DNA from: Selaginella tamariscina
Lineage: Eukaryota; Streptophyta; Lycopodiopsida; Selaginellales; Selaginellaceae
DNA: 64,000 nucleotides
Assembly (NCBI GenBank): GCA_003024785.1
Contig: PUQB01000086.1
Span: 277,962 to 341,961, forward strand
Direction: 5' to 3'
The position numbers were made by a program, and so were the translations under genes. Below the pieces are notes generated by a model. The model saw only the letters and a program-made list of their open reading frames with translations. It ran no database searches and had not been told where the DNA came from. The number at the start of each line of letters is the position of its first letter. The stretch's first letter is position 1. Positions 1 through 13,200 of this stretch are shown piece after piece.

Positions 1-30
1 AGTTTACTATAACCATCTTCTATTAGGCAG

Positions 31-1094
31 GGGAGTGCTTGTGTATCTACGAGGTCATGAAGGAAGGGGGATAGGATTGGGACATAAGCTTCGAGCTTAC
101 AACTTGCAAGACCAGGGTCGTGACACTGTACAGGCAAATGTGGAGCTTGGCTTGCCCGTGGATTCACGAGAATATGGCATTGGAGCACAGGTATTTTGTA
201 ACTCTGTGTGTGTGTGTGCGCGCGTGTGCGTGTGCGTGTGTCCTATTCTTATGCTGACTACAAGTGTTTAGAAAGAATACACAAGTGAATGCGAGATTAC
301 AGCACAGGTAAAGTAGAAAGTTCTTAGAATTATGTAGAAACGTCCTCTGACCTCTAAAGTGAAGGGTAAAACAGCAATAAGTACACCCGTCTCGTATGCC
401 TGTAAAATGAAATTATAGAAAATCCTCATATACATTTGCCTTAGATAAGTGTACATTATTTAAGACTGCATGTATATAAACATACAATATGAATATTAAT
501 ATCACCTTTATAATCAATGATTTTAAATCAATTTCCTTAGCTTTTAAGACTTTGTTCCTCCAAGATGAAGTGGAACAGATACACACACATCTAATAGATA
601 ATATTAGAACAGTGTGTCGATCTTTAGAATATAATAATCTCATATATCTCATATTTGTTAAACGTGGCAACGAGAGAAACCAAGCCACAGACACAAATAG
701 ATAGATAGATATAGATATTACTAATAGTCTTTAATAGACAGACACACATGTATACTCATGTACATACATGAATCTATATTTGTAAATACACATATATATA
801 ATGTATATAAGTATACACATGCATAATGTGTATGTGTGTGTATATATATAATATATACTGACTCGGGTACGTTGTTAGATACTAAGGGACGTAGGTGTAC
901 GGACGATGAGGTTAATGACAAATAATCCGGCGAAGTACATGGGATTGAAGGGGTACGGATTGGCAATCACGGGCCGTGTTCCGTTGGCGTCAGTTGTTAC
1001 CGAAGAGAATCAACGTTACTTGGAAACTAAATACAGAAAAATGGGACATAAGGGCCTCATTTCTGACCACGTAAGGAAGAGCCAAGAGAACTGA
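31..1094 (+). CDS. ribBA: 3' end of bifunctional riboflavin biosynthesis protein RibBA (GTP cyclohydrolase II domain)
   Basis: Two exons are visible, 31-190 and 879-1094, and the gene begins upstream of the window. The acceptor tattaggcag precedes the first exon, the donor after codon GAQ is gtattt, and the second exon starts after ttgttag in phase 0. The protein carries GTP cyclohydrolase II signatures: [40 protein letters not shown], then [18 protein letters not shown] and GLKGYGLAI. This enzyme opens GTP to the diaminopyrimidine precursor of riboflavin, in plastids in plants, and is usually fused behind DHBP synthase (RibB), which would lie outside the window. The tail after [11 protein letters not shown] is short and differs from relatives. 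GTAAGG at 1071 could be a further donor, so the stop at 1094 is likely but not certain. Confidence 0.9.
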
Positions 1095-1119
1095 AAACTG
1101 TACTTATTCTTTCACATTT

Positions 1120-1490
1120 TAACCACTATATCACGTTACACATGCCTGCGTGTGTGGTGTGTGTTTCTGTGTGTATGTATGTGTGCGTGCGCGTATTATA
1201 CATATTGATGTAACCAGTATGTCAGGTTGCACATGCTATATATGACATGTGTGTGTGTATGTGCGTGTTATACATACTGATGTAACCAGTATATCACGTT
1301 ACACATGCCATATATACTGTGTGTGTGAACGTGAGATTGTGTGTGTGCGTGCGTGTTCTACACATTGTAAATATAGATATATGTATATATTATGCAGATA
1401 TGTATTTATATGTGTCTTACTGTAATCGTCTGTGTATCGTTACTAATAATAATCATCTGTGTATCGTTACTAATAATAATCATCATATAA
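1120..1490. repeat. Minisatellite in the RibBA-DnaJ spacer
   Basis: Two to three imperfect copies of a roughly 70 bp unit containing TGATGTAACCAGTAT, TCACGTTACACATGC and a (TG)n tract occur at about 1123, 1200 and 1270. A shorter direct duplication of TGTATCGTTACTAATAATAA follows at about 1433 and 1460. The rest of the 1095-1785 spacer shows no coding signal. Confidence 0.7.
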
Positions 1491-1785
1491 GTTTAAGATT
1501 GTTTATTCATGTATGTTTATAAAATATTATATGCAGATGATGTATTAAGATGATGATAAGTATAATCATTTACATAACGTTTTAGATATTCCTCTTTAAA
1601 AAGGTATATTCTAAGCATCAAAATGCCACGTCATTTCTCACCTTGTATGCTCCAGAAGATTCTGGAGCTCTTTTCTTCCGAGGGTTTTTGAGAAGATTGA
1701 TCGACAGGATTGGTAGGTTTGTACAGATCGCATTAGCGTCTAGCAGGAACAACATAGAAATCTAGCTTCTTTTCTTTGTAGATCA

Positions 1786-2520
1786 ATGGGGATAGACTAC
1801 TACAGCGTGCTGAAGGTCGATAGGAATGCCAGCGACGATGATCTGAAGAAGGCTTATAGAAAGCTCGCCATGAAATGGCATCCCGATAAGAATCCGAACA
1901 ACAAGAAGGAAGCCGAAGCCAAATTCAAGCAGATTTCCGAAGCCTATGAGGTAAGCACCCAAAATCTGTGATAAAAATCATTCTTTTTCATGGAAAACTA
2001 CTAAAAATCCTTCTTTTTATAGAAATCTGTGATAATCTATCGATAATCTCAGTATATCTTGATACAGGTTTTGAGCGATCCGCAAAAGAAAGCAATCTAC
2101 GATCAATACGGGGAAGAAGGACTTAAGGGGCAAGTGCCGCCGCCAGGAGCGGGAGGAGCAGGAGGATTTGTAAACGGCGGGCCGAATGTGTTCGTTTTCA
2201 ATCCTAGAAACGCCGAGGACATCTTTGCAGAGTTCTTCGGAGGGTCGAGTCCGTTTGGGATGGGAGGATTCGGGAGAGGCTCAAGTAGATCGCCGTTTGG
2301 GGACGGGGGATGTTTGGGGGATTTGGGGGAACGGAGAACATGTTTAGATCTTTTGGTGCTGATGGGGGTCCTGCCCCTGGTGGTCCAAGGAAAGCTTCAC
2401 CTGTTGAAAACAAGCTACCTTGCACTCTTGAGGAGCTCTACTCTGGTTCCACCAGGAAGATGAAAATTTCCCGCAACATCACTGATGCAAGCGGGTAAGT
2501 AATCTCTTTACATGTAGTTG

Positions 2521-2553
<33 letters not shown>

Positions 2554-3449
2554 TGTTCATGCACAATCTAACTTAGTGATAGTTACACATGTCTGTTAAA
2601 CTGTGGATAGAGTTTGGTATTGCTTGCGTAAATCTTCATACATTGGTTTTAGTACATACACATATATTCTTAACATGCACATATATTCCTATCATTGATT
2701 TTCTTTTCTAACTTTCAAAAATTCTCTTGCATAATGACATTTATTCATCCTACGTGTATAAAGCAGTTCCTGTTTCTGAACTTTGCATATATACGAGTGA
2801 GTGCTGTATGCATACTTTCAACAAAACAACTATCCCTCCCTCTCTCTCTACATACATACATTCTGCATTTGTACATGTACATATCTATGTTCATAGATGT
2901 ATATATGTTGTGTTGTCTCTGTCTCTATGTATGTATGTGTGTCTCTGTGTGTTCATATGGATATAGTATATATAAAGCCTGATTAGAACTCATGGATTGG
3001 ATGTATACAGGAAGACGATGCCAGTGGAGGAGATATTGACAATAGACGTGAAGCCGGGGTGGAAGCGGGGGACAAAGATAACATTTCCGGAGAAAGGAAA
3101 CGAGCAACCAGGCATGATACCAGCGGACCTGGTATTTGTGATCGATGAGAAGCCGCACGATGTATTCAAAAGGGACGGCAACGATCTGATAATGACCCAA
3201 AAGGTCTCACTGGCGGACGCCCTTACAGGTACCACGGTTACTGTGAACACATTGGATGGTAGAACCTTAACCATCCCGATCAACGATATCATAACCCCTG
3301 GTTATGAGAAGGTTGTGCCACGTGAGGGGATGCCAATTGCTAAGGAGCCTGGCAGGAAAGGAGATTTGAGGATTAAGTTCGATGTTAAGTTCCCCACCAG
3401 ACTATCTCCTGAGCAGAAGGCAGCGGTGAAGAGATACTTGACCACTTAA
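1786..3449 (+). CDS. Class II DnaJ/Hsp40 co-chaperone (DNAJB1/Sis1 type)
   Basis: Three exons: 1786-1950, 2068-2494, 3011-3449. The first encodes the J domain, starting [13 protein letters not shown], with the HPD motif inside KWHPDKNPN that stimulates Hsp70 ATPase. A Gly/Phe-rich linker follows ([19 protein letters not shown]), then the C-terminal substrate-binding domains ([38 protein letters not shown]) and the usual ending [12 protein letters not shown]. There is no CxxCxGxG zinc finger, so this is type II; it is cytosolic by family. The frame breaks in exon 2 at a run of five G (2305-2309): conserved text before it (SRSPFGDG) continues in another frame as [16 protein letters not shown]. 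One missing base in that run explains it. Splice phases otherwise agree, so I read this as a working gene with a probable sequence error. Confidence 0.93.
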
Positions 3450-4342
3450 GGAGCGGTTCCAGGGATGTTTTGACCCTGTGTTGTGTTTGCGCTCTCCTGG
3501 AGATGAGTTTTGTTTTAAGTGTAAAGATTAAGTAAGTTATTTATTTCCATAAACTTCGTTACAGGCGTGTGTGTGTGTGTGTGTGCGCGTGCGTTGTATA
3601 CCCCTTGTGTACGTAATACATTTATCAGTCATATACATTACATTCTATATCTAGTCGTGTATACATATGATGTATATATGTATATATGTTTAGTATGGAC
3701 ATGTAACTGTAATGTGTACATTGAATAACTAGGTATTTACACATTAGATAGTATAATACTGGATTTTCATTATATATATATATATATGAAATAAATATAA
3801 TATTAGTTAGATACTCTCATAATTCATATTTGCGAATTATAAATTCTATTCTTTGGATATTAATGCATAATGTATAAAACATGTTAATCGTACATTTAAT
3901 ATTTAATATATAGCTCAATAATTTACACAGGAGTATATTTTAAATTTATATTATCTGAAGTAGTCTTTCTTTTTCGAGACATATAAGTTCTGAAGTTCTC
4001 ACTTTAATAAAATTATTTAAATTTTTAATAAATTTACAAACGCTCTTTATAAGTCTATAGCAATAAGAAAACTCCTCTACCAGATAGGAAACGATTATAA
4101 GTATTAGAAGTTATAAATTAATATCCGGTCGATCAAAAAACAAAAAAAATAATAAAAGTATTAGAAGTCATATATTTATAAAATATAAATACTAGATATA
4201 CATTTTGCACAACTTCAGACATGTTTAAATTCTACTTTCTCATTATAAAATTAACACACGCAATACATACAAATATAAATTGTGTGTATACGTTGTGTTT
4301 CTCTCTATGCACATTTTTAAATAAAAATAAAAATAAAAAACC
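3450..4342. other. AT-rich 3' spacer between DnaJ and GH9 genes
   Basis: Holds the DnaJ 3' UTR (to about 3560), a (TG)n tract at 3567-3592 and AT-rich sequence. The two neighbouring genes converge here. No gene or RNA signal seen. Confidence 0.6.
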
Positions 4343-4515
4343 TCATAATGTAGCAGGAACAGAAGCACCATTTGCAAAGAGTGCAATAAGCAAGGCCGAG
4401 AAAGCCGCAGAGTTGTATGTAGTAGCTTCATTTTGCATACTGTTTTCCCTTATATCCACGTAACTATCATTTTGAAACGGACCACCCACAAGCGCCCCTG
4501 TATAATACACACCTC

Positions 4516-4547
<32 letters not shown>

Positions 4548-5132
4548 AATAATTATTAACATATTAAAACATAAAATTACTGTTCATTAAAGAATATATA
4601 ATGGAATAACGTCATTGATGGAAATTATCAAACTATTCTCTAACTTTATATAATTATCAAATTGACCCTCTAGTTTTATATAATCTCAATTGGCCTTCAG
4701 TTATTAATTAGCTTAATAAAATCTGTTATATATTTTAGCTTTAAACAATATGTTGTGGGTAGTAGTAAATTTAACTCAAGGCCAATTGGATAATTATATA
4801 AAATTAGAGGATCAGTTTAATAATTTTTGGATATATATATATATGAATAATGTATATCTTTTTAAGTTTTTTTTTAATTAATATACACACCACCATACAC
4901 ATACACGTAGGTGTGATTATGTAATATATACCTGTGGCAACGTTGGGATTGGGAGAAGACACGTGTAACCATTGAAATCCATCTTTGCACCCGGTGGACG
5001 CATCAGCAGGTATTGACGCTCCTCTGTGGTGCAACTGCTGCGGAAAATTCTTTCCGTACCCAACCAAGTAACTCATTGACATTGGGTTTGCCCCTAAGAT
5101 ATAATCTGCCTACACGCACAAACCATTAATGC

Positions 5133-5173
<41 letters not shown>

Positions 5174-5223
5174 CACTATAGCAGATTCATATACATCAAC
5201 TATTCTTTTATTGATATAGACGT

Positions 5224-5266
<43 letters not shown>

Positions 5267-5451
5267 AGAGAGAGAGAGCACTAGTCCAGATTCATATATA
5301 TCAACTATTCTGTTATTTATATAGATGTACGTTTGTATCTATACATACGTGTGTGTGTGTGAGAGAGAGAGAGATAGAGAGAGAGAACTATATTTTCAGA
5401 GTCCAGATTCATATACTATTCTATTGATGTACGTTTGTATCTATACATACA

Positions 5452-5487
<36 letters not shown>

Positions 5488-6244
5488 TCCTGCAACTATT
5501 CTATTATTTATATACATGTATGTTTGTATCTATGCATACATGTGTGTGTGTAGTTTTAGAGTCCAGATACATATGCAACTATTCTATTATTTATATACAT
5601 GTACGTTTATATCTATGCATACATCTGCGTGTGTGTGTATGAGAGAGAGAGAGAGCACTATAGTTTCAGAGTCATGTACGTTTGTATCTATACATACATC
5701 TCTCTCTCTGCGTGTGCGTGCGTGCGTGCGTGTGTTCTATATATACCTGTGAAGCTGCGAATGCACGCAGATCTCTCGGGGCAAAACTGTTATCAGAACA
5801 CCTGAACTGTTCAATGCCGGAGCTCGATAAATAATCTGCATAAACAACCGCTAGAAACGCAGAACCGACTGCGTGTTGAACCGAGTTCCACTGGTTCACC
5901 CACAGCATCCCTCCGGTGCTCCTGTTGCCCGTTGCCGTCGGACTCTGTGGCAGAAATGCAACACCAGCTGCTCCGCCGTCGACTTATATCTAAAAGAACT
6001 TGTTTATAGACACACACGCACGCACGCACACGTACACACGTACCGGTTGAGGGCTGTAGCGACCACTGCAATCGATTTCCTCCGGTTGAAAGAGATGGTG
6101 TCTGGAAAGCAGTACTTGCACACCCGGTCTCTTATCATCCCAACTGAACCATGCCGGAGCTCTTTCCCATCCGGCATTCATCTCAGCTATCTCACCAGTT
6201 GCATAGTTAAGATAATCCACCTATACACACACATACATGTAGCG

Positions 6245-6278
<34 letters not shown>

Positions 6279-7542
6279 CCTGTTTAGTTGCATAGTACAT
6301 CCATGAAGCAGCCCAGAGAAGCTCATCAGTATAACCAGTGGAGTTATAATACACCTGGCCTGCCGGAAACGAGACGGAGTACGAGCCTCTGTACGTGTCA
6401 GCGAATACAAACAGATCCCTGGCGTGCGAAAGCAGCTTGTCGGAATATTCTGGATCCTCCTGCCGGAAAACTAGAGACGCTGCGGCCATGCACGCACACG
6501 TCTCCGCGGCAACCTCGGTTCCCGGGTGTCCGAGATCGAGTTTGAACGAGGGTCGCGCGGTATCCATTCTCTCGGCCCGCTCCCAGCATGCGTGGTCCAG
6601 TGCCGGGCTTCCAACCTGAACTATATGCAAACTGTAACTGTTAGAACACGTGTGTGTGCGCGTGCGTGCGTGTGTGTATGTACACCCACACACGTATGCC
6701 AAGTATATAATAGGAAAATTATCAAACGGACCCTTAACTTTATATAATTATCAAATTGGACCTATTGATTAGTAGTAAATTTGAGTCAAAGCCAATTTGA
6801 TAATTATATAAAACTAGAGGGTCAGTTTGATAATTTCCCTATATAATAATATACATGAACATGGTGACATACTAGAACATTAAATGTATATATATGGAAA
6901 GCACGATTAAACATGGCATGTGCATATATATAATATATATATATATAATGTTAAAAATACCTGGAAATAGAGCTCATTACTGGAAGGATGAGCTTTAATG
7001 AGGTAATCAGTAATCCATCTTAGCGAAGACTTAACAGCATCCAGCTGATTAAGAGAAGAATATTCCTTTCCGTACTCGAGTATACTCCACGACAGTACGG
7101 TACCCGTAAAGGCCATGGGGAAGCCAAACTTGACATAATCACCGGCGTCGTACATTCCCCCGCTGAGATCGACGTGTGCATCGTGACCGTCCGATAGAGC
7201 AGAATCTCCTCGCCATTTTATGGGGTTATTCGCCGGGAGCTTTCCAGCTGTTCTCCAGTAATTAAAGTGTTAATCTTCACGTGTATACACCAACGTACAC
7301 GCTGGACATATATAAATATATGTGTGTGTGTACATATTGTACCCATATGTTTGTGTACATAGTGGCCACGGTTCTGGGGTGTATACTGCTAGATTAAATA
7401 CGGTGTATGTATACGTATGTACGTGTCCATGCCCTCGGTATGTGTTTTAAATTTGAAAAGCTTAAGTAAAGCAGCTATAAAAGCTTCTTGTATGAATCCA
7501 TACACGTGAATCCCACTTGAAACTCACTAAATATACTGTATA

Positions 7543-7592
<50 letters not shown>

Positions 7593-8471
7593 CACACACA
7601 CACGCGCACGCCCACGCACGCACACGCACTTACATTTCTGGATATCAAAGAACTGCAGTGTAAGTTTGAGAGGTTCTGCATATTTAGTGAAAACCACACC
7701 TGGGAAGGCGGAAATGAAGAATTTGCATAAGGAGGATGTTTTCCAATGAAGGCGGGGGCAAAACTCCCTCAGGAGACGGTGTAGATCCCGTTGGTACTGG
7801 TTCCCTCCCTGAAACCAGATTCATCAAAAATTAGAAAATAAATATATAAATCTTATATATTTGATTGAAATTCTACAAGAATTCTTCAATGGGGGGTGAA
7901 ATATTTGAAACAATAGAGGATTTTCGAAGAATGTAGGATGAATCATTGAAAAATTCTTCAATGGGGGGTGAAATATTTGAAAAAATAGAGGAATTTCGGA
8001 TGAACATTGAATTTTCTTATAGATTTGATTGAAAATCTACAAGAATTCTTCAATGGGGGGTGAAATATTTGAAACAATAGAGGATTTTCTAAGAATGTAG
8101 GATGAATCATTGAAAAATTCTTCAATGGGGGGTGAAATATTTGAAAAAAGAGGATTTTCCGATGAATCATTGATAAATTGAGAATTTCTTCAATGGGGGG
8201 TGAAATATTAGAAGATTTTGGGATGAATCATTGAATTCTCTTATACATTTGATTGAAATGTTACAGAAATTCTCAAATGGGGGGTGAAATATTTGAAAAA
8301 ATAGAGGATTTTCTAACAATGTAGGATGAAAATGTAAGAATTTTCCAAACCTTTGTGATGTTTATTGTGAGAGACAAACACAGTAACAATAGATAATACT
8401 GCAACAAGAGAAACAATGCCCGCAAGAACCCACCATTGCCATCCGTTTCCTCTATCCTTGCCGTCCGCCAT
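4343..8471 (-). CDS. Membrane-anchored endo-1,4-beta-glucanase, glycosyl hydrolase family 9
   Basis: Eight exons, in gene order: 8351-8471, 7634-7699, 6961-7247, 6280-6615, 6044-6220, 5747-5944, 4932-5109, 4343-4497. They sum to 1518 nt with consistent phases and give a 505-residue protein without a break. Residues 1-14 are a short polar tail, about 15-34 ([20 protein letters not shown]) one hydrophobic anchor, so it is likely a type II membrane protein with a lumenal or wall-facing catalytic domain, as in KORRIGAN-class cellulases but with a shorter cytoplasmic tail. GH9 signatures: [18 protein letters not shown] (catalytic aspartates), [35 protein letters not shown], and near the end [11 protein letters not shown] with the proton-donor glutamate. 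Start: the only ATG that opens the anchor segment. Introns contain a MITE and two minisatellites. Confidence 0.95.
4620..4828. mobile_element. MITE copy 1 (inverted-repeat element in a GH9 intron)
   Basis: The left end GAAATTATCAAACTATTCTC and the right end AGAGGATCAGTTTAATAATT form long imperfect inverted repeats, each followed inward by a second palindromic block with ATATAATTATCAAATTG. The same structure recurs at 6712-6842 and 19519-19723. It is non-coding, about 0.2 kb, and fits a non-autonomous TIR transposon. It lies in the last intron of the GH9 gene. Confidence 0.75.
5130..5745. repeat. Compound minisatellite in a GH9 intron
   Basis: About six copies of a 75-100 bp unit. Each starts with (TG)n then (AG)n and continues with CAGATTCATATACATCAACT, an ATTCT(A)TTATT segment and GTACGTTTGTATCTATACAT. 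The unit fills the intron between exons 6 and 7. Confidence 0.8.
6712..6842. mobile_element. MITE copy 2 (short form, GH9 intron)
   Basis: Ends TAGGAAAATTATCAAACGGA and GTCAGTTTGATAATTTCCCT are inverted repeats, with the same inner block TATAATTATCAAATTGG as copy 1. Flanking TATA on both sides fits a TA target duplication. It is shorter than copies 1 and 3 because it lacks the middle segment. Confidence 0.78.
7860..8340. repeat. Tandem repeat filling intron 1 of the GH9 gene
   Basis: Six copies of a 70-90 bp unit centred on TTCTTCAATGGGGGGTGAAA followed by TATTTGAAA, AATAGAGGATTTTC and GTAGGATGAATCATTGA. Copy cores lie near 7886, 7957, 8047, 8121, 8189 and 8275. The G6 core is unusually G-rich for this AT-rich intron. 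Confidence 0.9.
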
Positions 8472-10254
8472 AGCAGGAGTGCTTCAAATGGAAAATGAGA
8501 TCCTAATACTAAGAATCAAGGTAGCAGTTCATTATTTAATTATTTAATTAGCTTTTTATTTCTTTTTCCTGATTTTTATCTCTCTAGCAGCTGTAATCAA
8601 GACTAGTACTGCCATGGCAGAGAGGAAAAGTGGCAGTTTATTAGTAACTTAATTATACTAATTAGTAACTTAATTATTCTAATTAATTATAATGTGTCGG
8701 TCACGAGATATCATGCTGGATACCGAGAATATTCTTAAATTATATATATAAATATTTATTGCTGCTTTCTCTTAATGCTATAAAAGGGTCTGGCTGTTTG
8801 TACATGAGACAACTCATATCACAAGAAATTATTTAGTTTAATTTAAAAATTTAAATATTATCTAAATTATATAGCAAAAGAAATTAGAATGGGTATGAAA
8901 ACGACATTAATATTTAATACATATATTCCTCTATCTAGTGTGTTATCACCGACCTGACTCACGTCTACTGTGTATGTATGTGTGCGTGTGTGTGTGGTAC
9001 TGCAAATATATAATCCTTTAAAATGTAATAGAATAAATCCCCGCTTAGGGTTAGCAACAGGATTTGAACGCCAGACGTTTGGACATGGCGGACGAAAGCT
9101 GTGTGTGTGTGTGTTTATACTGGAAGTTTAGAAGTTTATTCATGGGGCAAAAACACAACAAACACTTCCAGGTTTTCTCACCTCTACGTACTACACCGCC
9201 TAAGAGCCTCCCCAACTACATCTAAAGACCCAATCCCGCACTTCAGCTACTCCTCTACATGCACGTCCTCAGCCACCCAAGCAGCCTCACACGCATCCAC
9301 GTAGGCAGCCACACTAGTAGCCACGTAAGCAGCCACGTAAGCAGCCACATGTGTGTGTGTGTGGTTTTATATACATAACTTTCATATATTATTACTGTTT
9401 AAATGAAGGGAAACTCCTTTGCAAATTTTAAAATAACATTTTTACCCTTATTATTTTTATTTGCGATTTAATAAACGTATAATGTATAAATTTAATACTA
9501 ATATATATTTTGTAGTATTTAACTCCAAACTCAATTATATAATTATTGCAATATAATATAGTTGTTTAAAATATTATGGCATTTACTATTGAATTATTTC
9601 ATTCTAATTTATATAAATTAACTATGTATATATTTTTATTTTATTTCATTAATAAATAAGTAATATTTGATTTATAAAATTATTCAATATTATTTTATTT
9701 CATTTCAAATTCCAGCACAAATAATTAAAACAATAACAATGATGTGATGAACTTATACTAAACATGATCTGAAATATTATATCAAGTTTTTATAACAATT
9801 TTGTTTCATTTTTAATATTATTCTTTATAATGGTAATGTAAATGTTAAATCAAAATTAGTTATGGTTTGATTTGTATATATTTTAAATCATTCCACGGGA
9901 TGGGCGTGGAAGTTTTGAAGTTTAATTGTTTTTTAAGAATATATATAATTTTTCTTTAAAAAGGTTAATAACATGTAATACATATATTATTTATAAAATG
10001 CCAACAAAGAAAATAATTATAAAACAAATTAAGTTCATACACACACACACAGATATATATATAATATATATATCTGTGTGTGTGTGGTGTGGTGTGTGTA
10101 CATACACATATCTTTTAAATATATTAAATTTAAATTAAGGAACTGCCCAAGATATAGCAAATAAGTAAAAATGTCTCAAAAATACTTCGCTCCAACTCAT
10201 TATTCCAAATCACCCTCAAAAATCAACGGCCGGCTTTAGCTTAATAATACCCCT
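8472..10254. other. AT-rich intergenic region
   Basis: Upstream region of the GH9 gene and downstream region of NAA15. It contains a few copies of a 12-15 bp repeat with GCAGCCACGTAA at about 9303-9349, (TG)n tracts, and a palindromic microsatellite at 10037-10086 in which (AC)n, (AT)n and (TG)n follow one another. I see no gene here. Confidence 0.6.
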
Positions 10255-13200
10255 CTAAACGGTTTGAGCCGTCGATGGTGTCCCATTTGCAACCCCTCTA
10301 TCTATCGGTTCCTTCTTTGCTGCCGTACTTTTTGGCCCCTTGAAATATGTCGAGTACGGAAACAGCTCCGCACACTTTGCACTCCATCCTGCGTATCAAC
10401 AGGCACATCAACACATGTTATATCTATACATATAAAGAATACATATATATTAACTATATCATATGTATACTATACATATCATATTAATGATATATGACTA
10501 TATCAGAACTATATCATATATCATACATATGTCATACATGGCAAATACGAGAGCGAGAGTATGTATATGACAACCGTGTATATGAGCGTGTTGTATACAT
10601 CTTAGAAGCTCACACAATCTCATTCGAGGACAAGGTTTTGTACTACTTGTTGAATTACTTGTGTGTGTGTGTGTGTGTGTGGAGAGAGAGAGAGCTTACG
10701 TTCAGCAGCATTTGCATCCTTGAGTGTGGTCTGGAGCTGCTTGTGGATTTTCATGCATAGCTTCAGATCCCACTTATTCTCCTTCCCGTCAGATCTACAT
10801 ACATCAGCTAAATAACTGTGTACACCACACACACACATATTACTAAGAAGACGTACCCTTTTCCACTAGTATCCAGAATAATCTTCACAGCTATCTCCTT
10901 CTGGTCAGGAACCAGCAGATTAAGTACTTCAGCTGCTGCAAGCCTGTGTTGCAAAGAATCTACAGAAGAAAAAAGAAAATAAATCAATAAATAAATATGA
11001 AAAAGTGGTATATATGAAACATATACATACAAAGATACGAACATACCACTGTGATTGTCCAAGAAGTCCTTATTGATCTCTAACAGGGTCCTCTGTCCAT
11101 ATTCCCTAAAGACAGCACAGTAATTATGTTATTTACACTCGCGTGCGTGTGTTTGTGTGGCATACCCCAAGAAGGACCGCTCCGCAAACTACTTCAGAGA
11201 CAAGTTTCTCAGCAGGCTCTCACCCGCATGCATGTTGTCAACCACGTTGAAGAATCGACACTGCAAAGGCTCCACATAAGTAATGATAATTATACCAATA
11301 TATGTACATGTTTATAAAATATAGTGGGTGAGACTCGCCGCTAGACAGATATGTATATGTACGTAATATATCTAATATCATACTGATAATAATCATCACA
11401 CTAACCAGAGCAAGATGCACATCAGGATGCTCCATATCCACTCTCTGAAGCCTCTTAATCGCTGTAGCAAGATACGTTACTTATACATAAGTATATAAGT
11501 AATGTAACAGATATTACTCTATTTTTATATAGTACTGTGCTATACCTGGAGAGCTAAAGCACTTTCTGGCGACGCATGTATATCTCAAAAGCAAGGAGAT
11601 GGGTCTCCAAAGAGTCCGGGGAATGTGCTTGCCAAGAGCTTCAAGTACTTCACTGCCTCTACAAGAGGGTCTTCAACCTGATATAGAAAATCAATTATAC
11701 ATAACACCATACACATGTATGGTATATGATATAGTTATGTTATATAACAGTACAACAGCTTACATGTAGTAATTGTTCACCATCAGGATCAGTATCCACA
11801 GGCTTTGGTGCTTGAGCACCAGCCTTCTTTGTACCCTTAGGCGCATTTGATGCCTTTTGTTCTTCTTCCTTGGCCTTTTCAGCTTCCTATAAATTACCCA
11901 ATCATATCGTTAAATGAGTTTATTAGCGCACACGGTATCATATATATTGGAGTAGTTTAAGCTATATATATATATACGCACACGCACCACACACCTTCCT
12001 GGCACGAGCTTCGGCTTTCCTATTCTTCTGACGCAGTTTTCTTCGTTCCACCGCAGACAAACCGGAATCTACAGCTTCTTCCTCCTCCACAGCCGTCTTA
12101 GGTGGTTTATCATAAAATACATAAATAGCACCTGTACAATGATAACAGCATAAAAAGTTTTATACTAGAAACAAATCTTTCCAATATATTGCTATAAGAA
12201 CGAATCACTCGATGCTTGTAAACATGTTAAGTAGTATATTTATGGCAACATAATATTACCTGATGGCACTGCAAGCAGCTCGGTAAAAGAAGGGGAAAGC
12301 GTGAAGACGGTCCTGGAAACGCAGCATGTTTACATATGCACGCAGTGTCATCTTCCGTAGACAGTAAGTGTGGAAATCAAATTGGTCCTCCGCCATGTCG
12401 TTGTAATGCTTCTCCACAGCGACGTATTTCTTCAATGCTTTCCCCAATGCTCCTAGCCTAAACTGGCTGTCTCCAGAAGCTAGTTCATACCTAATATCGC
12501 ACATATTAGGGTATGGCATCATACGTGTCTGTTGGCAGTAACACAAACACATATGCCAACAGTAACACACACACGCACACATACGGACCGTACAGTGAAG
12601 ATTTATATATATATATTATATATCACACACACACACACACACACCACACACACACACACAGATATAATAAACTAACCACATGCATTGCATGTCGTATAAG
12701 TTGTTGTGTTGATCTCCATCTTTCGTAAACAGTGCAGCTTTTTTTCCGCGAGTTCAACCTGCATTAAAATTGAGTGAAAACAGAACGAAATTACTCTGCA
12801 TGTGTGTTGAGTAATAATCAGATTAACCTGATCTGCTTGTAGCATACGCTTCACACATTCGCTATTTACGTATCGATCAGCGAGGTCCATTGATCTAGCC
12901 TCATCAGCTAAAGCTGCAGCAGCAGTAGGATCACCTGCGTGCTTCAATATTCTTCCCTGAAAAATTACATAACATTACAAGATACAATATATGACGTTGA
13001 CTGCAATTATATGACGACGGCACAAATACATGCTAGTACATAAGAAATACCTTCACAAGGTACGAGTCGATTGCAGTCGGAGTGTGTTGAATTGCCTCGT
13101 CTATGCATTCCAAAGCTCTTTCATAATCTCCATTACGGTCGTAATGCTGCCAAGAAAGAATGAATGTGTGTGTGTGTGAGAGAGAGAGAGAGGGAGAGAG

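Noticed and set aside
7700-7820. Longer exon 2 of the GH9 gene reading into [12 protein letters not shown]-like text
   Set aside because: The upstream part is open by chance. An acceptor at ttcccag (7700) joins in phase with exon 1 and the extra residues have no GH9 counterpart.
9043-9100. tRNA-like B box (minus strand GCGTTCAAATCC)
   Set aside because: Only one box is present, with no matching A box or acceptor stem at the right distance.
10037-10086. Palindrome of (AC)n(AT)n(TG)n as a possible hairpin RNA
   Set aside because: It is explained by simple-repeat composition alone and no transcript context is visible.
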